Counted from the stretch's first letter, positions 1 to 16,664 are shown. The stretch is DNA of 64,000 bases from Eleginops maclovinus (GCF_036324505.1 NC_086352.1:5474501-5538500); one strand, 5' to 3'. Translations and numbers: made by a program. The notes: generated from the letters alone by a model not told the origin.

Positions 1-55
1 TACATACTGATATACACCTGAACATCAGCAGGAGAGGACTCTTTAAAGTAGAGAG
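1..55 (-). repeat. Lone inverted unit of the 57-bp satellite
   Basis: The first 54 bases match exactly the reverse complement of the consensus unit of the array at 32201-34875 (compare 'tacatactgatatacacctg'). The match stops in 'gagttg' at about 56. The window edge cuts it, so this may be the last unit of a longer array to the left. Confidence 0.9.
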
Positions 56-393
56 AGTTGAGGATGCTGCTGGATTTGAAATGTGAGGGGGAGATCAGAA
101 AGATTTCCAGATGAGCTCAGGGGCTCGGGGAGGGATCTGGAATTGGGTGGGGGGTGCAGAGGGGCTTAGCGGGGGTTAAAAGCTTCAGATACTCTTCCTC
201 TTCTCCTGCTTGGTGTACAGCCATGAGTCTGATCTGATCATCTGAGTGTATATTCAGCTGCTCTGCGGGGCGAGGAGGACGGCTCTGAATTTGACAAATC
301 ATCTCGGTTTAACAATGAAAATAAATCAAAGTCAAACCTGATGTCACTTTTACAACATGCTAGCAAAAAACAAGCAGCCAAAAAAGTCAGATA
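56..393. other. Unique sequence, no gene seen
   Basis: I see no exon-like or repeat signal here. The open frames are short and lack recognisable motifs. Confidence 0.6.
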
Positions 394-404
394 ACACACA
401 CACA

Positions 405-471
<67 letters not shown>
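394..471. repeat. (CA)n microsatellite
   Basis: About 78 bp of CA with one 'caaaca' interruption near its start. Confidence 0.97.
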
Positions 472-476
<5 letters not shown>

Positions 477-617
477 GCATACAGAGCCAGGCTGGAGAAT
501 AATGATGTTTTCGCAGCATAGCTCCACGGATCATTACTCCCCTCAGCTCCCAGAGACCCCCGACACAGGACATACACACCGCCTTCACCACTGACACACC
601 CCAATACAACCCCCGAC

Positions 618-624
<7 letters not shown>

Positions 625-694
<70 letters not shown>
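625..694. repeat. (CA)n microsatellite
   Basis: About 70 bp of uninterrupted CA. A TG tract follows 76 bp downstream, so the two can pair within one strand. Confidence 0.97.
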
Positions 695-696
<2 letters not shown>

Positions 697-768
697 AAAT
701 GTAGATAAAGTAGCATAAGTTGGAAAGTAAAGTACAAACTGCTGACTGTAAGGAAATATCCTGTAGGG

Positions 769-874
<106 letters not shown>

Positions 875-887
875 AGGGAGGGTTGAT

Positions 888-888
<1 letters not shown>

Positions 889-964
<76 letters not shown>
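889..964. repeat. (TG)n microsatellite
   Basis: About 76 bp of TG, separated from the previous tract by 16 bp. The two were probably one tract broken by point changes or an insertion. Confidence 0.97.
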
Positions 965-967
<3 letters not shown>

Positions 968-1093
968 AAGAGCTTTAATGTATTTTTAATCGAACCTCAA
1001 CAAAAGTCAAGACACCAAACTAGATACAGACAAACTGAAGCAGCTTATCACACACACATGTTACAGTCACACACTGGTGTGGAGGTGAAACCT

Positions 1094-1094
<1 letters not shown>

Positions 1095-1140
<46 letters not shown>
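1095..1140. repeat. (CA)n microsatellite
   Basis: 46 bp of pure CA. Confidence 0.95.
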
Positions 1141-1144
<4 letters not shown>

Positions 1145-1235
1145 ACTCACTCAGCGTTTACACAGGCTGCATGTAAACAGGCCGCTGTGACATTTACACC
1201 CAGATTAACCTCGTCAAGTCAGATAAAACATGCTG

Positions 1236-1924
<689 letters not shown>

Positions 1925-2017
1925 GGCTGAATGGATGCTGCATTATTAGCGAACCACATTAACTGCTCATGTTTCAGCTTCCACCAAAAACTATAAAACA
2001 TTATCATGATGTTTATC

Positions 2018-2073
2018 TCTCCTCCTCTTCCTCCCTCCCTCCCTCCCCTCCCTCCCTCCTCTTCCTCCCTCTC
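2018..2073. repeat. Polypyrimidine CCT/CCCT tract
   Basis: An almost uninterrupted C/T run of CTCC and CCCT units with partial mirror symmetry. Such tracts can form triplex DNA; that is inference. Confidence 0.85.
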
Positions 2074-2205
2074 GTGTTAGCCTCAAATGCTCTTCACCTC
2101 CTCCTCTTCTTCCTCCTCTCGGCTTCATTACACTGAGAGCTGTTTCCACATCACCAGAGTCTTCCTCTGACACGAAGAGCATTACGAAGAGGAAACAGTC
2201 ACGAA

Positions 2206-2851
<646 letters not shown>

Positions 2852-2897
2852 ACACACACACACACAGATCATATCAGACAGATATCAACCCTCCCTC

Positions 2898-2946
<49 letters not shown>
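2852..2946. repeat. Two CA tracts split by unique sequence
   Basis: A 15-bp CA tract at 2852-2866 and a 46-bp tract at 2901-2946, the latter preceded by 'ccctccctccct'. Confidence 0.93.
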
Positions 2947-2947
<1 letters not shown>

Positions 2948-3228
2948 TGTGTGCAGCTGATCCATCATCAGCTGTCACACCGCCCCCCCTGAAAGGCCTC
3001 AACCCGTCAATCAAAGGGAGAGCAAAGCATGCTGGGAGCAGAGTTCAGCTCCGGAGACGCTAACAGGGAGATGACAGTCCTCTGCTGAGAGTCCGGGAGG
3101 AAGACTTTAAAACCTTCATCTACTCCGAATACACTCTGTCAGCTTATATCACTCTGACGCTGAGAAATCTGACAAGGAACGCTGGATATTTTGGGGAAAA
3201 CAGCCGTTATACACGAGAAAAAGGAGAT

Positions 3229-3826
3229 GACCCAATCATAAGAGCTCTGTGTGGTCATTAATGGAGCACAGTTTCCATTCCTGCACCGTGAGCTGTAGAG
3301 ACTCGGTGTTAGTGTGGCTCTACCTGGCTGTAAGTGAGATTTATACACCATATTTACATCAGGTTTGCTGACATGCTCTCCACAGGGTGAATCCTACCGT
3401 ACGACCATGGTTACTGCAGGAGAGGCAATCAAAGCACCACACAAGGACAGAAAAGGACCAGAAAGAGACACACAATGATGGAGAATTGGCAGAAATGACC
3501 ATAAAAGATGCAAAACTTCCACCATATGTATTATAACATTCAAAAAGCAACACAAGGTAAACATAGAGATGCAACACTGACAAAAACGGAGGGAAATTAA
3601 CCAGAAAGACCTCCACAATCGGCTATACAGATAACCCGTCCCAGAACAGAGGTGAAATGTCCACAAAGAGACACAAAATGGACCAAACGAGACGCTAAAA
3701 CTAAAGATTGGGATGATTAATAACCACCAACACAAGGAAATGCACCAAAACGGACGCAAAATGACTACAGGTACACACAATGGAGGGATGCAAAGTGACC
3801 ACAAAGAGAATTGAGGAGATCAAACA
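3229..3826 (+). repeat. Direct duplicate copy A of a ~0.6-kb segment
   Basis: The order of landmarks matches 6235-6762: 'aatcataagagctct', 'gttagtgtggctctacctgg', 'tttgctgacatgctctccac', 'gcaccacacaaggacagaaa', 'taaacatagagatgcaac'. The second half is built of degenerate units containing 'gaccacaaagaga' and 'gatgcaaaa'. The long minus-strand open frames over it follow the repeat and look non-coding. It may be a local duplication or two copies of one dispersed element. Confidence 0.85.
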
Positions 3827-5464
<1,638 letters not shown>

Positions 5465-5650
5465 CATCTGAATAACAACAGGCTGACGAGCGGGACTAAA
5501 GAGGCGACACCTAACACACCTTTACCCCCCACCCCCCCTCGTCCTACCATTTATTCATATTCCCCTGCAGGACCCCCATGCCCCCCCCACTCTTAATGCA
5601 GGAGCATGTTGAGAAGCCACAGGCAGGACACAGGCCATTAACACCAGAAC

Positions 5651-5685
5651 ACCCCCCCCCACACACACACACACACACACACACA
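5651..5685. repeat. C-run joined to (CA)n
   Basis: A run of nine C followed by about 24 bp of CA. Confidence 0.9.
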
Positions 5686-5792
5686 ACGACAGGATTATGC
5701 AACTTCACCTGCTGGTTTAGGAAATCCAAAAGCTTCTAAAGAAAGTACAGTAAGTTTTCCAACCCAAAAGAAAAGGTTAAAGGTTCTTAAAG

Positions 5793-5960
5793 GTTCCAGG
5801 TCTCAGATACATCCAGAGCCTGTCTCTGATTGGCTGAGACACCAAACAGATCATTGTCCCATAACCCCCTCTGTTTCAGCCCTGTTCCTAAAGAGCTGAT
5901 TCTGTGTCTGTAGCTTTAAATGCTAACGAGCTGCTGCTGGCCACGAGAGCTGATTGGTTT
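5793..5960 (+). repeat. Dispersed repeat, plus-strand copy
   Basis: About 168 bp that match, in reverse complement, 38396-38569. Shared landmarks are 'gattggctgagacaccaaac', 'tcattgtcccataaccccct', 'ttcagccctgttcctaaag' and 'gctgattctgtgtctgtagc'. This is probably a non-autonomous transposon or SINE-like element. I cannot name the family or see terminal repeats. Confidence 0.8.
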
Positions 5961-6079
5961 AAAGAAACACAGTGGAGCTCTAGGAGGTGAAGGTGGTATT
6001 CCTTCATTCTGATTCTGTTTCCAAACACACAGCAGGCCTGTTATCTCCAACAGAAATAGAACGAGGGGGGGGGGTTGTC

Positions 6080-6088
6080 TATAAAAGG
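6080..6088 (+). promoter_or_regulatory. Isolated consensus TATA box
   Basis: 'TATAAAAGG' lies just after a run of nine to ten G. About 120 bp downstream comes 'ccagtgagacc', which resembles a splice donor. No coding exon is recognised nearby, so promoter function is only a guess. Confidence 0.25.
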
Positions 6089-6234
6089 CGTCAAATCAGA
6101 GGTGGACTCCTACGTTCAGCTGGAGGCATCGCTTCACATCGAACAGAGAAGTGAAGAAGAGGAGGAGGAGAAGGGGCTTCATCCTGCTGCTGCTGGGATC
6201 CAGTGAGACCTGAACTCGGACACAGGCCATGTTT

Positions 6235-6880
6235 GACCAATCATAAGAGCTCTATTGTTCTCAGGAGATCCTTTGTGGTCACGAGAGCAGCAGAGAGTCA
6301 GTGTTAGTGTGGCTCTACCTGGCTGCATATGGGTCAAAACTGAGATTTACACGCCACATTTACATCAGATTTGCTGACATGCTCTCCACAGGGTGAATCC
6401 TAACGTACAGAGCATCAGAACTATAGGACAGTCAATCAAAGCACCACACAAGGACAGAAAAGGAGCAGAAAGAGTGCAAAACTTCCACCATATTTATAAT
6501 AATATATTCAAAAAGCGACACAAAGTAAACATAGAGATGCAACATTGACAAAAAGGGAGGGAGATGAACCAGAAAGACCTTCACAATTAGCAAAGACAGA
6601 TGCAATACATCCAAGAGGAGATGTGACATGTCCACAAAGAGACACAGAACGAACAAAACGAGATGCTAAAAATAAAGATTGGGAGGAGTAACCACAAAAT
6701 GCAAAATTACTACAAGTATAAACAAACGCCCATGGGGGGATGCTAAATGACCAGGAAATCATACAAATCAACCACAAGAAAATGCAAAATGACCACAAAG
6801 AGAAACAGAAAGGACAGAGAGAGAAGCAGACTGAACAGATGTTGATGCAAAATGAACACAAAGGGTGTCAGGATGACTAT
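6235..6880 (+). repeat. Direct duplicate copy B of the ~0.6-kb segment
   Basis: The partner of 3229-3826, offset by about 3.0 kb. It lacks some internal pieces and continues past 6762 into further degenerate 'gcaaaatgaccacaaagaga' units up to about 6880. Confidence 0.85.
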
Positions 6881-6905
6881 ACAAGATGCACACGTCCACA
6901 AATTA

Positions 6906-8411
6906 CTCCAAAAGGACTCTGATGATCAACAGAGATGCAGCTTCTTCGTTGGTGGAGGTTTTGTAGTTTAAGTTGACCTCCTGTCACCACCGAGAGGCTG
7001 AAACTTCCTCTGAATGTGGAGGAAAGACACGAAAGACCCCAGAGGATGAATCCTTGTCCTTTTTGTCATGATGTAACATTTCCTCTCGTCTCACCCTGGA
7101 GACAAACTGCTTCTGTTTCTGCTCGGTCGAACTTTCACACATTGGAAATGCGGCGAGGAACCGGAGAGCTCAGAAAGGTTGAATTAAAGAACGTGTCCTC
7201 TGATGCATGAGAGCGACTTCCTGTCACTTTACCACGGAAATGGTTTTCATGCTGGAGTCAAGAAACGTAAATCACTCGCAGAGAAACACTTTCATACTTC
7301 ATTTCGATCTGAAAACGCTCTCTACACAAACGTGAGTGGATTAATGTCAATGAAACTCCCGTCTGCAAACGGCGCGGCAAATCAAAAATGGAAAATGTAT
7401 AAAAGTGCCGTAAAGAAGGCGATACAACAACTTCGACTCGGTTTCTTGTAAACGTTTAGTCCTCAACATAAACCTGACACACGGCTCTGACAAACACAAC
7501 AAGCTGGAATCAATCAGAGCTGCAGACAGATTATTAGCATGCAGACATTGGGGATTAGGTCAGATGTTGAGAAAACACAAGCTGCATGCACGCAAACACC
7601 GGAGTCTGAGTCCCCACGTAGAGAGGATTACAAGACAAGTTCTGCAGGACGCTAAACGCTGGTGCACAGAACCACAGACCGAGGTTTCTCTGAGCTACAA
7701 ATATGACTAATGCAATGGAAAGAGGGTAAAGGAGTCCCTGAATATGGAAGTATTTGGGCCCTTCTTCTGGGTAAACAAACAAAAGGCTCAGACTGAACAC
7801 AGGATTTGTGTTATCTTTGGGCCTGAGGGAGCATCAAAAGCTCTTAAGACAAGTCTAAAAGCCCACCCCCCTTCAAGCTGTTTGGATCCCATAGCAATGT
7901 TTCTATACATGTTTTAGAGTCTGGTCGATTTCCAGTCGTTCTGCTCCAGTGTGCGCTCAAACCGGCTTGAATTTATGCAAACAGACGTCACAAATCTGTG
8001 TCATTTGTGCAAACATAATGTATTTTAAAACTGATTAACAGAACGGTGATTTTAGGGTGAAAAGGCCGGTGTGTAGTGCGAAACCTAGAGGTAAACTTTG
8101 GAATAAAAGCTCTGGTCTATGTTACTGATCAGAGACGTTATTAACACTTTGGGGTAGATCTATTACCATGCATCTATTACGTGCTGCGTTTAAAAGTCAA
8201 AGAAAAAACACAACAGCTCGTTTCTGTCGCAGATCAAAATAAGGACATTTTCATTGCACAAAACGAGGCACGTTTGGTTTCTCGGGACATTTCCTGTCAG
8301 TGTTTAGACTCTTAAAGTCACTGTACACTACCTAAAGGGGAACAGTAATGCGCTATATGGTGAACTTAGTGGACCTTTAAGCGGCTGAAGACACAGAAAT
8401 GCTCCTATATT
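6906..8411. other. 1.5-kb unique stretch, no gene seen
   Basis: Two small plus-strand open frames (7016-7210 and 7203-7451) lack recognisable domains, codon regularity or splice context. No repeat relation was found. Confidence 0.45.
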
Positions 8412-8446
8412 GCTCCATTTTTGGTGGTGCAGACCAAAAATGGAGC
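8412..8446. repeat. Perfect 14-bp-arm hairpin
   Basis: Left arm 'gctccatttttggt' (8412-8425) and right arm 'accaaaaatggagc' (8433-8446) are perfect reverse complements with a 7-nt loop. It may be the remnant of a small foldback element. Confidence 0.85.
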
Positions 8447-9868
<1,422 letters not shown>

Positions 9869-10172
9869 GCAGTGGCTCAGTCAGTAGGGGCTTTGACTGG
9901 GAATCGTATGGTCGGCGGTTCAAGGCCCCCAACCGACTTGAAAATATGGAAGGTGGACTTGGAGAGGTCCCAGTTCACCTCATAGGCCCTGCTGCGGTGC
10001 CCTTGAGCAAGGGACCGGACACCTCCAATCCCCCCTCCCCATTGCTCCCCGGGCGCTGCACATTAGCTGCCCACTGCTCCCAGTACTAGGATGGGTTAAA
10101 TGCAGAGGACCAATTTCATGTGTGTGCTCTGCTGTGTGCATGTATGTGACTAATAAAGAGGGTTTCATCCTC
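9869..10172 (+). mobile_element. tRNA-derived SINE, near full length
   Basis: The head carries RNA polymerase III-type A and B boxes: 'tggctcagtcagtagg' (9872-9887) and 'ggttcaaggcc' (9917-9927). The body contains 'cccttgagcaaggg', 'gctgcccactgctccc' and 'gatgggttaaatgcagagg', typical of teleost tRNA SINEs. It ends in a 'tgtgtgcatgtatgtgac' segment and 'aataaagagggtttc'. A truncated relative lies at 51374-51472 and another subfamily at 36725-36985 in reverse. I do not assign a named family. Confidence 0.85.
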
Positions 10173-10963
10173 CCATTCGTACGTTACGTTAGCTTATAGC
10201 TGTTAGCAACCGCCAGAGCTAGGAGCTAATGCTAACGGTTGATGCATTGACTCATATTGTGATGTGTTAAAGTAAGAACTAGTTTTGGGCAAAGGTAAAT
10301 TATTATTTAAGAACCGTTTTAGAAACCAAAGTGTTCTGAGGTACAATAATAAATCTGTTTGGTTGCACACAAGTTTTTCTTGCTGGAACATACCGCGAAG
10401 AACAAATCTGTGTTGAAATGTGCAGGAGGAGCGCTAGTTACGTTAGCTTTTAGCTAATAGCAACTGCTGGGCAGCACAGTCCTGATTGGCCAAAGGACAG
10501 AGCTAACAGCTAAGAGAGAGAGAATTCACTGCTAGTTTGAGCCTCGAGTTGAAGAAACAATATGGATGTTTTCTTTGCTTCAAAAAGAAGTAAAGAAAAG
10601 TGTTTTTAATAAAACTTAGAGACAAAAGTTAAGAAAGGAAGAATTAAAAGCAATATTATGCCATCGACTATTTGAGTACATTCAGCAGAGCTACATTAAT
10701 ATTATACAGCTTTGAAATATTGATCAGAGATATTTTAATGGTTAGGTCCACTTTACTGTGCAGACAATAAAGCAGGGAGCCCATTAAAGACAGAGGAAGT
10801 TAAAACACTATGTGGGCAGTCAGTCAGACGGAGGGACGAGAAGAATGAAGACAAAACAAGAAGTGAAAGATATATAAGAAGTGAGAGGCGCATTTTTCTG
10901 GATTTGTATTATCCAAGACATTTGGGCTAGAGAAACAACTTTCTGTACACAACCTGTTGGGGA
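10173..10963. other. No gene seen; GTTAGC-rich unique sequence
   Basis: A short direct repeat ('ttacgttagctt') occurs at about 10187 and 10438. The rest is AT-rich with no coding signal. Confidence 0.45.
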
Positions 10964-11262
10964 GATGCAAAGGAATGACCACAAGGAAGCGCATGATTAA
11001 TAACAACGGATGCAAAAGGACCACAAAGTCACAAAATAACAAAACAGATGCAAATTGACCACAGATAAGCGCATAATTAGCTAAAAGAGATGCAAAACGA
11101 CCACAAAGTACCACAAAATAAGCAACAGAGGATGCAAAATGACCACAAAGTCACAATATCAACAAAAAGTTATGCAAAATGACCGCAGAGAAGCGCAGCA
11201 TTAAGAAAAAGGGAAGCAAAACGACCACAAAGTCACAACAACTCTAACAGGATGCTAAATAA
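10964..11262 (+). repeat. Degenerate tandem repeat, 'gatgcaaaatgaccacaaag' type
   Basis: About seven units of 38-42 bp. Units with 'gaccacaaagtcacaa' alternate loosely with units carrying 'aagcgca', suggesting a dimeric ~80-bp period. Related units occur at 3600-3826, 6600-6880 and, inverted, 54471-54676. Confidence 0.75.
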
Positions 11263-14200
11263 CCCTAAAGTGATTTAAATTTCCTAAACCGATCTCCAGA
11301 CAGGGGATTATTGCCAATGTCATGTCTCCAAATATGAAGCTACAGCAACCAAACATTAGCATAGCTTAGCATTGAGAGTGGAAACACAGGGGGGAAGGGT
11401 TTGTGCATTATTCAAACTAAACTCCATCTTTCTAACTTTAGAGACGCGTGCTGGAGAATCACTTTACCTGCAGCTTTGAGGCTACACGCTAGGCCAAACT
11501 TCAGATCGCTAAAGGCTTAAAAAGCTTTGGATTATGAACCTGCTCCAAATACTCACTTCAGTCTGCGTAATCAATAACACATTGGACTGATTCTGCAATC
11601 ATCTGGGAGCCTAATGGCTGGAACCATTACAGTGTGCTAATAGTCAAACTCAAATATTGCTCTCCATAAACTTTTGTAGGTTTCTTCCTAACTCCAAGTC
11701 TCCATTCTAAACTTGGATAGACTGGGATGGATTTTCTCCGTATAACACACACATTTCTAATCTGCGTAGAAAGGAGGTCAAGCACGTTTTTGGAAAATGG
11801 CGACCTTAATCCGGGAAAAGATTATAATATTTGCAGTTTGGTTGTATAGGAATGTAGGGTCTTTGGAAGAGAGGGAAGAGCACGACAATGGAAGGAAACG
11901 TGCGGTCAAAGTATTTGTACTCTTCTTTTAGTTTCAATGAAAGAAAATGTTTGAAAAGAAGAAGTTTTTCATTCATGTTTGAAGCAATGCTCAGTGAACG
12001 CTGGTAACAGGGTCTCTGCTCCCTGTCACCGTGGGCGTGCCTCCTCAAACCACGCACTTTTGGTCTACCGATTTTCTCTTATGATTTTATTTTTAAACTT
12101 CAGATTTTTTTCCCCTCAAAATTCGACATTTTTGAATTTCCGACTATTTTTTCAACATCATCACTTTTTTCCTAAAAAAAAATCTGCTTTTTTTCAAATT
12201 TCTGACTATTTTTTATACCTGCACACACCACAGTTATTTTATCCTTAACCAGGGTTTTGTCTGCACCAGGTAACAGGGTCTCAGCGCCCTCAAAACTAAA
12301 TACAGACAATATGGAAAGCCTGACAGCTTTGCATTCGTGCTGCCATACTGAAACTGTGATATGATTCACGATATTGTAGGTATTCATCATTTCTGAATTG
12401 TCGTTAGAATTGGATAAAGGATTGTCAGATCTGAGCCAAACACACATGTTTTGTTGAGTCTGTCAAACACAATTTACAGGCCGGGATGTCTCTGCAGCCC
12501 CATGATACTTAACTGGGATATTTTCCATTTTCAGCCTCAAACAAATATCATCCTTCCTGTGATTTGAATACTGCAATCTTGTGGGACCGATCTTAAACCA
12601 CACATTCCTGCAGAATACTGGTGGCACATCTGTTGTTTCCTCTCTTTGTCTTACCACTTTCATGTTTTACACCTCTTCCACAGCCTCGTCCTCTTTCTTT
12701 ATGATTAATTACCAGCCCGCCATCTGCCTCCCCCGCTCACAGGTCACTCTGATCAGAATGACCGTGGATCGTGGAGCGTAATCACATATATACAAACAGC
12801 TCTGTAATTATACGCTCTGTTACCCCGCCGAGTGAGTCACCACATGGCTGGGATTGATTGGTTTTCTTCTCCTCACATTCCAACAAACACACTGGGAGAC
12901 GTCCAATGCCTTGTTCATTTCTGCTTATCGCGGATATTATCGGTGTTAGCCTGATTACGACACCTGCGCAGCCTCAGACTTCCTCCAGATGTTGAACCTG
13001 CTGCAGGGGTTTGAGCACAAGACGAGCAGTAATGAGGTCCAATACTGATGCTGGTGATAACATCTGTCTCACAGTCGGAGCCAGATGTTATCTAGATGTT
13101 TCAATTTAGCTGAAACGGCGAGTAGAAGTATTGATTTGCGGATGTTTTTCAATCACTTGATCCAGTTTTTCTAAAGCAAAGATGCCAAAAGCTTTCCGGT
13201 TCCAGCTTTTAAATGTGACTGTTCTTCTTTGTGATTCATTGGAGTCGATTGATTATCTTGAGTAAGAGGAGTTTCCTGTCTCTTTATTTTGCCTCCCAAC
13301 CGTCTAACGAAAGGCTAATCATACCCGTCTTTCTTTGAGTTATACATGTGAAAGTGCAGAATGCATACATCTATTCTTAAAGGCCAATCAGAGAAGGATA
13401 TGTTTTTGTGTACAACATTTGACGGTAAGAATAAGGAAAACACATCAAGTTTAATATACATTTAGCCAGACTGGGATTCATCTATCATTGTGTACTTCGT
13501 TTAGAGTTGATGAAAGCTGTTGTGGATTGTTAATTCATTGAGTTGAGCTCCTTCTTTTGGTGTGTAGCTATAATGTCTTTAACCCTAACCCTACATATAC
13601 CTTAAAAGGTGTTTGGGTGATTATTCAAACTACATGCTTTATAAATAGTCAAACCGGAGGAATACAACCCAAGGGTTTAGTGTGTGTGAACCACAGGAAC
13701 CCTAGTATATGCTAATTGGAAACCCAATTAAGAAAGAAAGACCTCCATCACCTACCTCGAACGTTGGAGAAAGGAAAAGTAATTCATTATTTAAGATGTA
13801 CGTTACCCAGAGTCAAACTAAAAACAATCAACTGGAATAAAATGTGTTAATTAACATAAGAGGTGATGTAAATACGTGCACATTGTTCCTTGATGTACAA
13901 ATGAATATGTGCTTACTGTATTACAATGATTACTGTATGAGTAATCACAGTATATACAGCAGTCTGTAGCTACTGCAACACAACAGTACAATTAGACTTC
14001 AAGCCCAAGGTGAAATACCCCCAACGTCCTCACAGTAGTAATAGTAATAGTAGTAGTACTCCACATGGATGTACTCATCTTGAAGTGTAAAAACAGCGTC
14101 AGCCCCTTAAAATATTAATCAGATATGAGTCAGTGCTCCCCTGAACGCGAACAGGAAGAGCTCGGGCCGAGGTGTGAGGGCGAGTCATCCGAAACTCCAC

Positions 14201-14999
14201 ACTTGAAGGATTTCCGAGCGAAAGTAAAAATGGAATTTCTCATTTCACAAATCAGATTGTACGCTTCCTGGCCGGGTTAAGTGTGGGGTCAGGAGCCATG
14301 TGCTGATACTACTTTCCTCCTCACTGTGGCACACCTTCGTACCAGAGATGAATATTTAAATGTACTCTCAGGGGAAGCGCTCAGTTATTAGAAAGTGGGA
14401 CGAACTGGACCGAAGAGAAGAACTAAAACTTGGATGTTCCTAAACTTTCTCCTCTGTGAAACACACAATGCAAAGAAGGAGAGAGGTTGCATTGCATCCA
14501 TCAAAAGGATAAAGCATGCCGGGTTTCTTCCAGGGGGGTGACGTAAGAGTGACAGGAAGCAGCAGCGAAGTGTCAGAAAGGTAACAGCTGTTAAAACCGA
14601 ACCCCAGAGATCTACAGTGTGAATGTGGAGGCTGTTATCTGTGAGCACGTTGCATGCAAATGCTCCTACAGTGACGTGATGTTCCATGGGAACGAGTCCA
14701 GAGCCCTTTGTCGAAGACGCTCTCAAGAATAATGTATGTCAACATGTGTAGAGAAATAAAATATCGCCTGACTCAGCAGTTTCCACGAGCTGTAACGAGC
14801 ATTTTGGCCTCGTTATTAGAGTTTCGCTTTTCTGGCAGATTTGGTTTCTGGTCCGAATTGTTTTGGGATAAAATGTATATTTGTTTCATAACAGATTGTT
14901 TTTCTGAGCCCAACCACGTGGCAATCTTCAAATACGGAAAGTGAATTATAGGCAAACAGCATTCTCTGTAATATACAGCATTTTCAAGTCCATTTGTTG
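11263..14999. other. 3.7-kb stretch with no gene seen
   Basis: AT-rich sequence with only short open frames and no exon, RNA gene or satellite that I can support. It includes the T-rich repeat remnant at 12085-12225, listed separately, and a chance 'aaccctaaccct' at 13581. Enhancers or a long intron cannot be excluded. Confidence 0.5.
12085..12225 (-). repeat. T-rich dispersed repeat remnant
   Basis: In reverse complement it shares 'gaaaaaatagtcgga' with 51629 onward and 'taggaaaaaagtgat' with 48285 onward. The internal phrases recur in the same style, so this is a diverged member of the family at 47.6-48.3 and 51.6-52.0 kb. Confidence 0.6.
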
Positions 15000-15480
15000 T
15001 AAATGAAGTCAGATTGTATCGAAGACTATGAGAAAATAACCTACTTTTTACTTTCCGAATAAATAAGTACTTGGAGACTTAAAAACTGTTCAAGAGTGTA
15101 GAGGTTGAACTCAATTCTAGCTTTCTAATGTGAGTGTTGTGTATTAAACACTTGATAAAAACACATACAATTCTATAGAAGTCTATGAGAAAATGACCCT
15201 ACTTCTCACTAACAACATTAAGTGTTACGAGGCTCAAAGAAAGCTTCCAAAGTGTTGAGTCTGAACTCATTTTGATTTTCTAAAAAATGAAAAAACGATT
15301 TCAGATAAAAGTCAGATTGTATGGAAGTCTATAAAAACATTCCCCCTACTCCTCCCTGTGTTTACACCCTCAGTAAACATTTTCCTGATGAGTTAATGGT
15401 CTCAATCTGTAGTTTCAAGTCTCCTTCCACATGACGTTCATTTAGTAAATGATGGTCCCATTTAGAGTGAAACGGTCGGT
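15000..15480 (-). repeat. Dispersed repeat family with 'agacttctata' phrase, internally repeated
   Basis: Three repeats of 'tcagattgtatNgaagtctatgaga'-like sequence occur near 15010, 15170 and 15310. The reverse complement of that phrase is seen at 27950-28075 and 58210-58395. The shared surrounding phrases include 'gtttact' and 'agtagg'. It looks like a tandemly organised fish transposon remnant of unknown family. Confidence 0.7.
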
Positions 15481-16486
15481 TTCAGTTGCACAAAAAAGAT
15501 ATATATGACCAAAACACCAAAATGCAAGGCTGCAAAACTGAAATCCACAAACCAATAGGTCACTAAGTCTGCTTAACCCCGGCTAACTCTCTGAGGGTTA
15601 ATCCCATCTGACCTACAATGATGTTATATGTCATTGTTGATGTCTACCCTACCTACACTATACTAAATAATCCTTAAACCTTCAGTCCAGATTTACCTAC
15701 AGCGAGATTAATTTAGGAACATCAAAAAAACAAAACATTTTTGAGCAAATCCCTCAATATGGATATTGTGGCGACACTGTAGGGTTGACCATTGATGCTT
15801 TCACTAAATATTTAGGGGGGATTTTGATAAACATACATCAGTAATGTGGATTTAACGACTAAGTGGGTAAAGGCAAATGATAGGAGAGCTAAAACAGTCG
15901 ACTTCATCCAGAAAATGTCCTTATTTTAATGTGAGTTAGCTTTAATAACCAGGAAAACACACTTCTGATATCCAGAATATGCACAAATATCTAGTATCTT
16001 TCCACCTATTGTAAAGATAGGTTGATCTTCCAACAGCAGAGGTTACGGGAGGTAAAGATCCCACATATCGACCACTGAGCAGCGCAAACACACCTTAAAA
16101 AACAACTTGTGTTTACAGGGCAGCCGAGCAAACAGGAACTCGGTTTCATATCTAAAGACTTCCAAAAGCTCACAGTCCCTGTGCATCTCAAATAATCGCT
16201 TCAGTCTCAGAGTTAAGCACGACAATTAAACAGAATGAATAAAACAGTAGGTTGAATGAGGAGTTGTGGTCAAAAGAGAAAGCAGAGGGTGTTTGAAATA
16301 GTGGAAATGTGCATAATTGAGAATTCACTGAAACTGTGATCCGGTGTTTTCTCCTTTTTGCACGATTTATTCCAAGAAGCTGCACCCCTGGCTGCTGTTT
16401 GCAGAGCGTTTACAGCATGTGCATTACTGCCTGTGTGGCTCCTCATCCCACATTCACCTCCTCTCTCCTCCCGAGAGCATCTGCAG
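15481..16486. other. 1-kb stretch, no gene seen
   Basis: Small overlapping minus-strand open frames at 16006-16225 show no recognised domain. They would lie downstream of the promoter-like segment at 17.1-17.5 kb if that reads leftwards, but nothing supports them as exons. Confidence 0.4.
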
Positions 16487-16644
16487 AGTTTGTTTGTGTA
16501 AGATGCATCCAAAAAGAACTGGGTCATGAGCTGTGACCTTAAAACGTGCCAACTCCTCATCTTTAATGAATCACACATATTAATATAGCACGGAATTATT
16601 CAATAAGTTCCTTCGCAGAAACATTTACACTTCAAATAAATATT
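16487..16644 (+). repeat. 158-bp direct repeat, copy 1
   Basis: Matches 17641-17798 with three visible mismatches in 158 bp. It begins 'agtttgtttgtgtaagatgc' and ends in 'cacttcaaataaatatt'. The high identity indicates a very recent duplication or an assembly duplication at the intervening TG tracts. Confidence 0.95.
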
Positions 16645-16660
16645 CTGCAGGACTGAAGGC

Positions 16661-16664
<4 letters not shown>

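Noticed and set aside
3394..3804. 136-codon minus-strand frame, with a similar one at 6508-6861
   Set aside because: They overlie the duplicated degenerate repeat. The similarity between the two follows from the DNA duplication, and the products are Phe/Leu/Cys-rich without domains.
9869..9945. tRNA gene
   Set aside because: A and B boxes are present, but the sequence continues into a SINE body and tail and lacks a tRNA cloverleaf acceptor end.
13581..13592. Telomere-like 'aaccctaaccct', also near 9481, 30174 and 62457
   Set aside because: Only one or two units each, consistent with chance or trivial interstitial matches.
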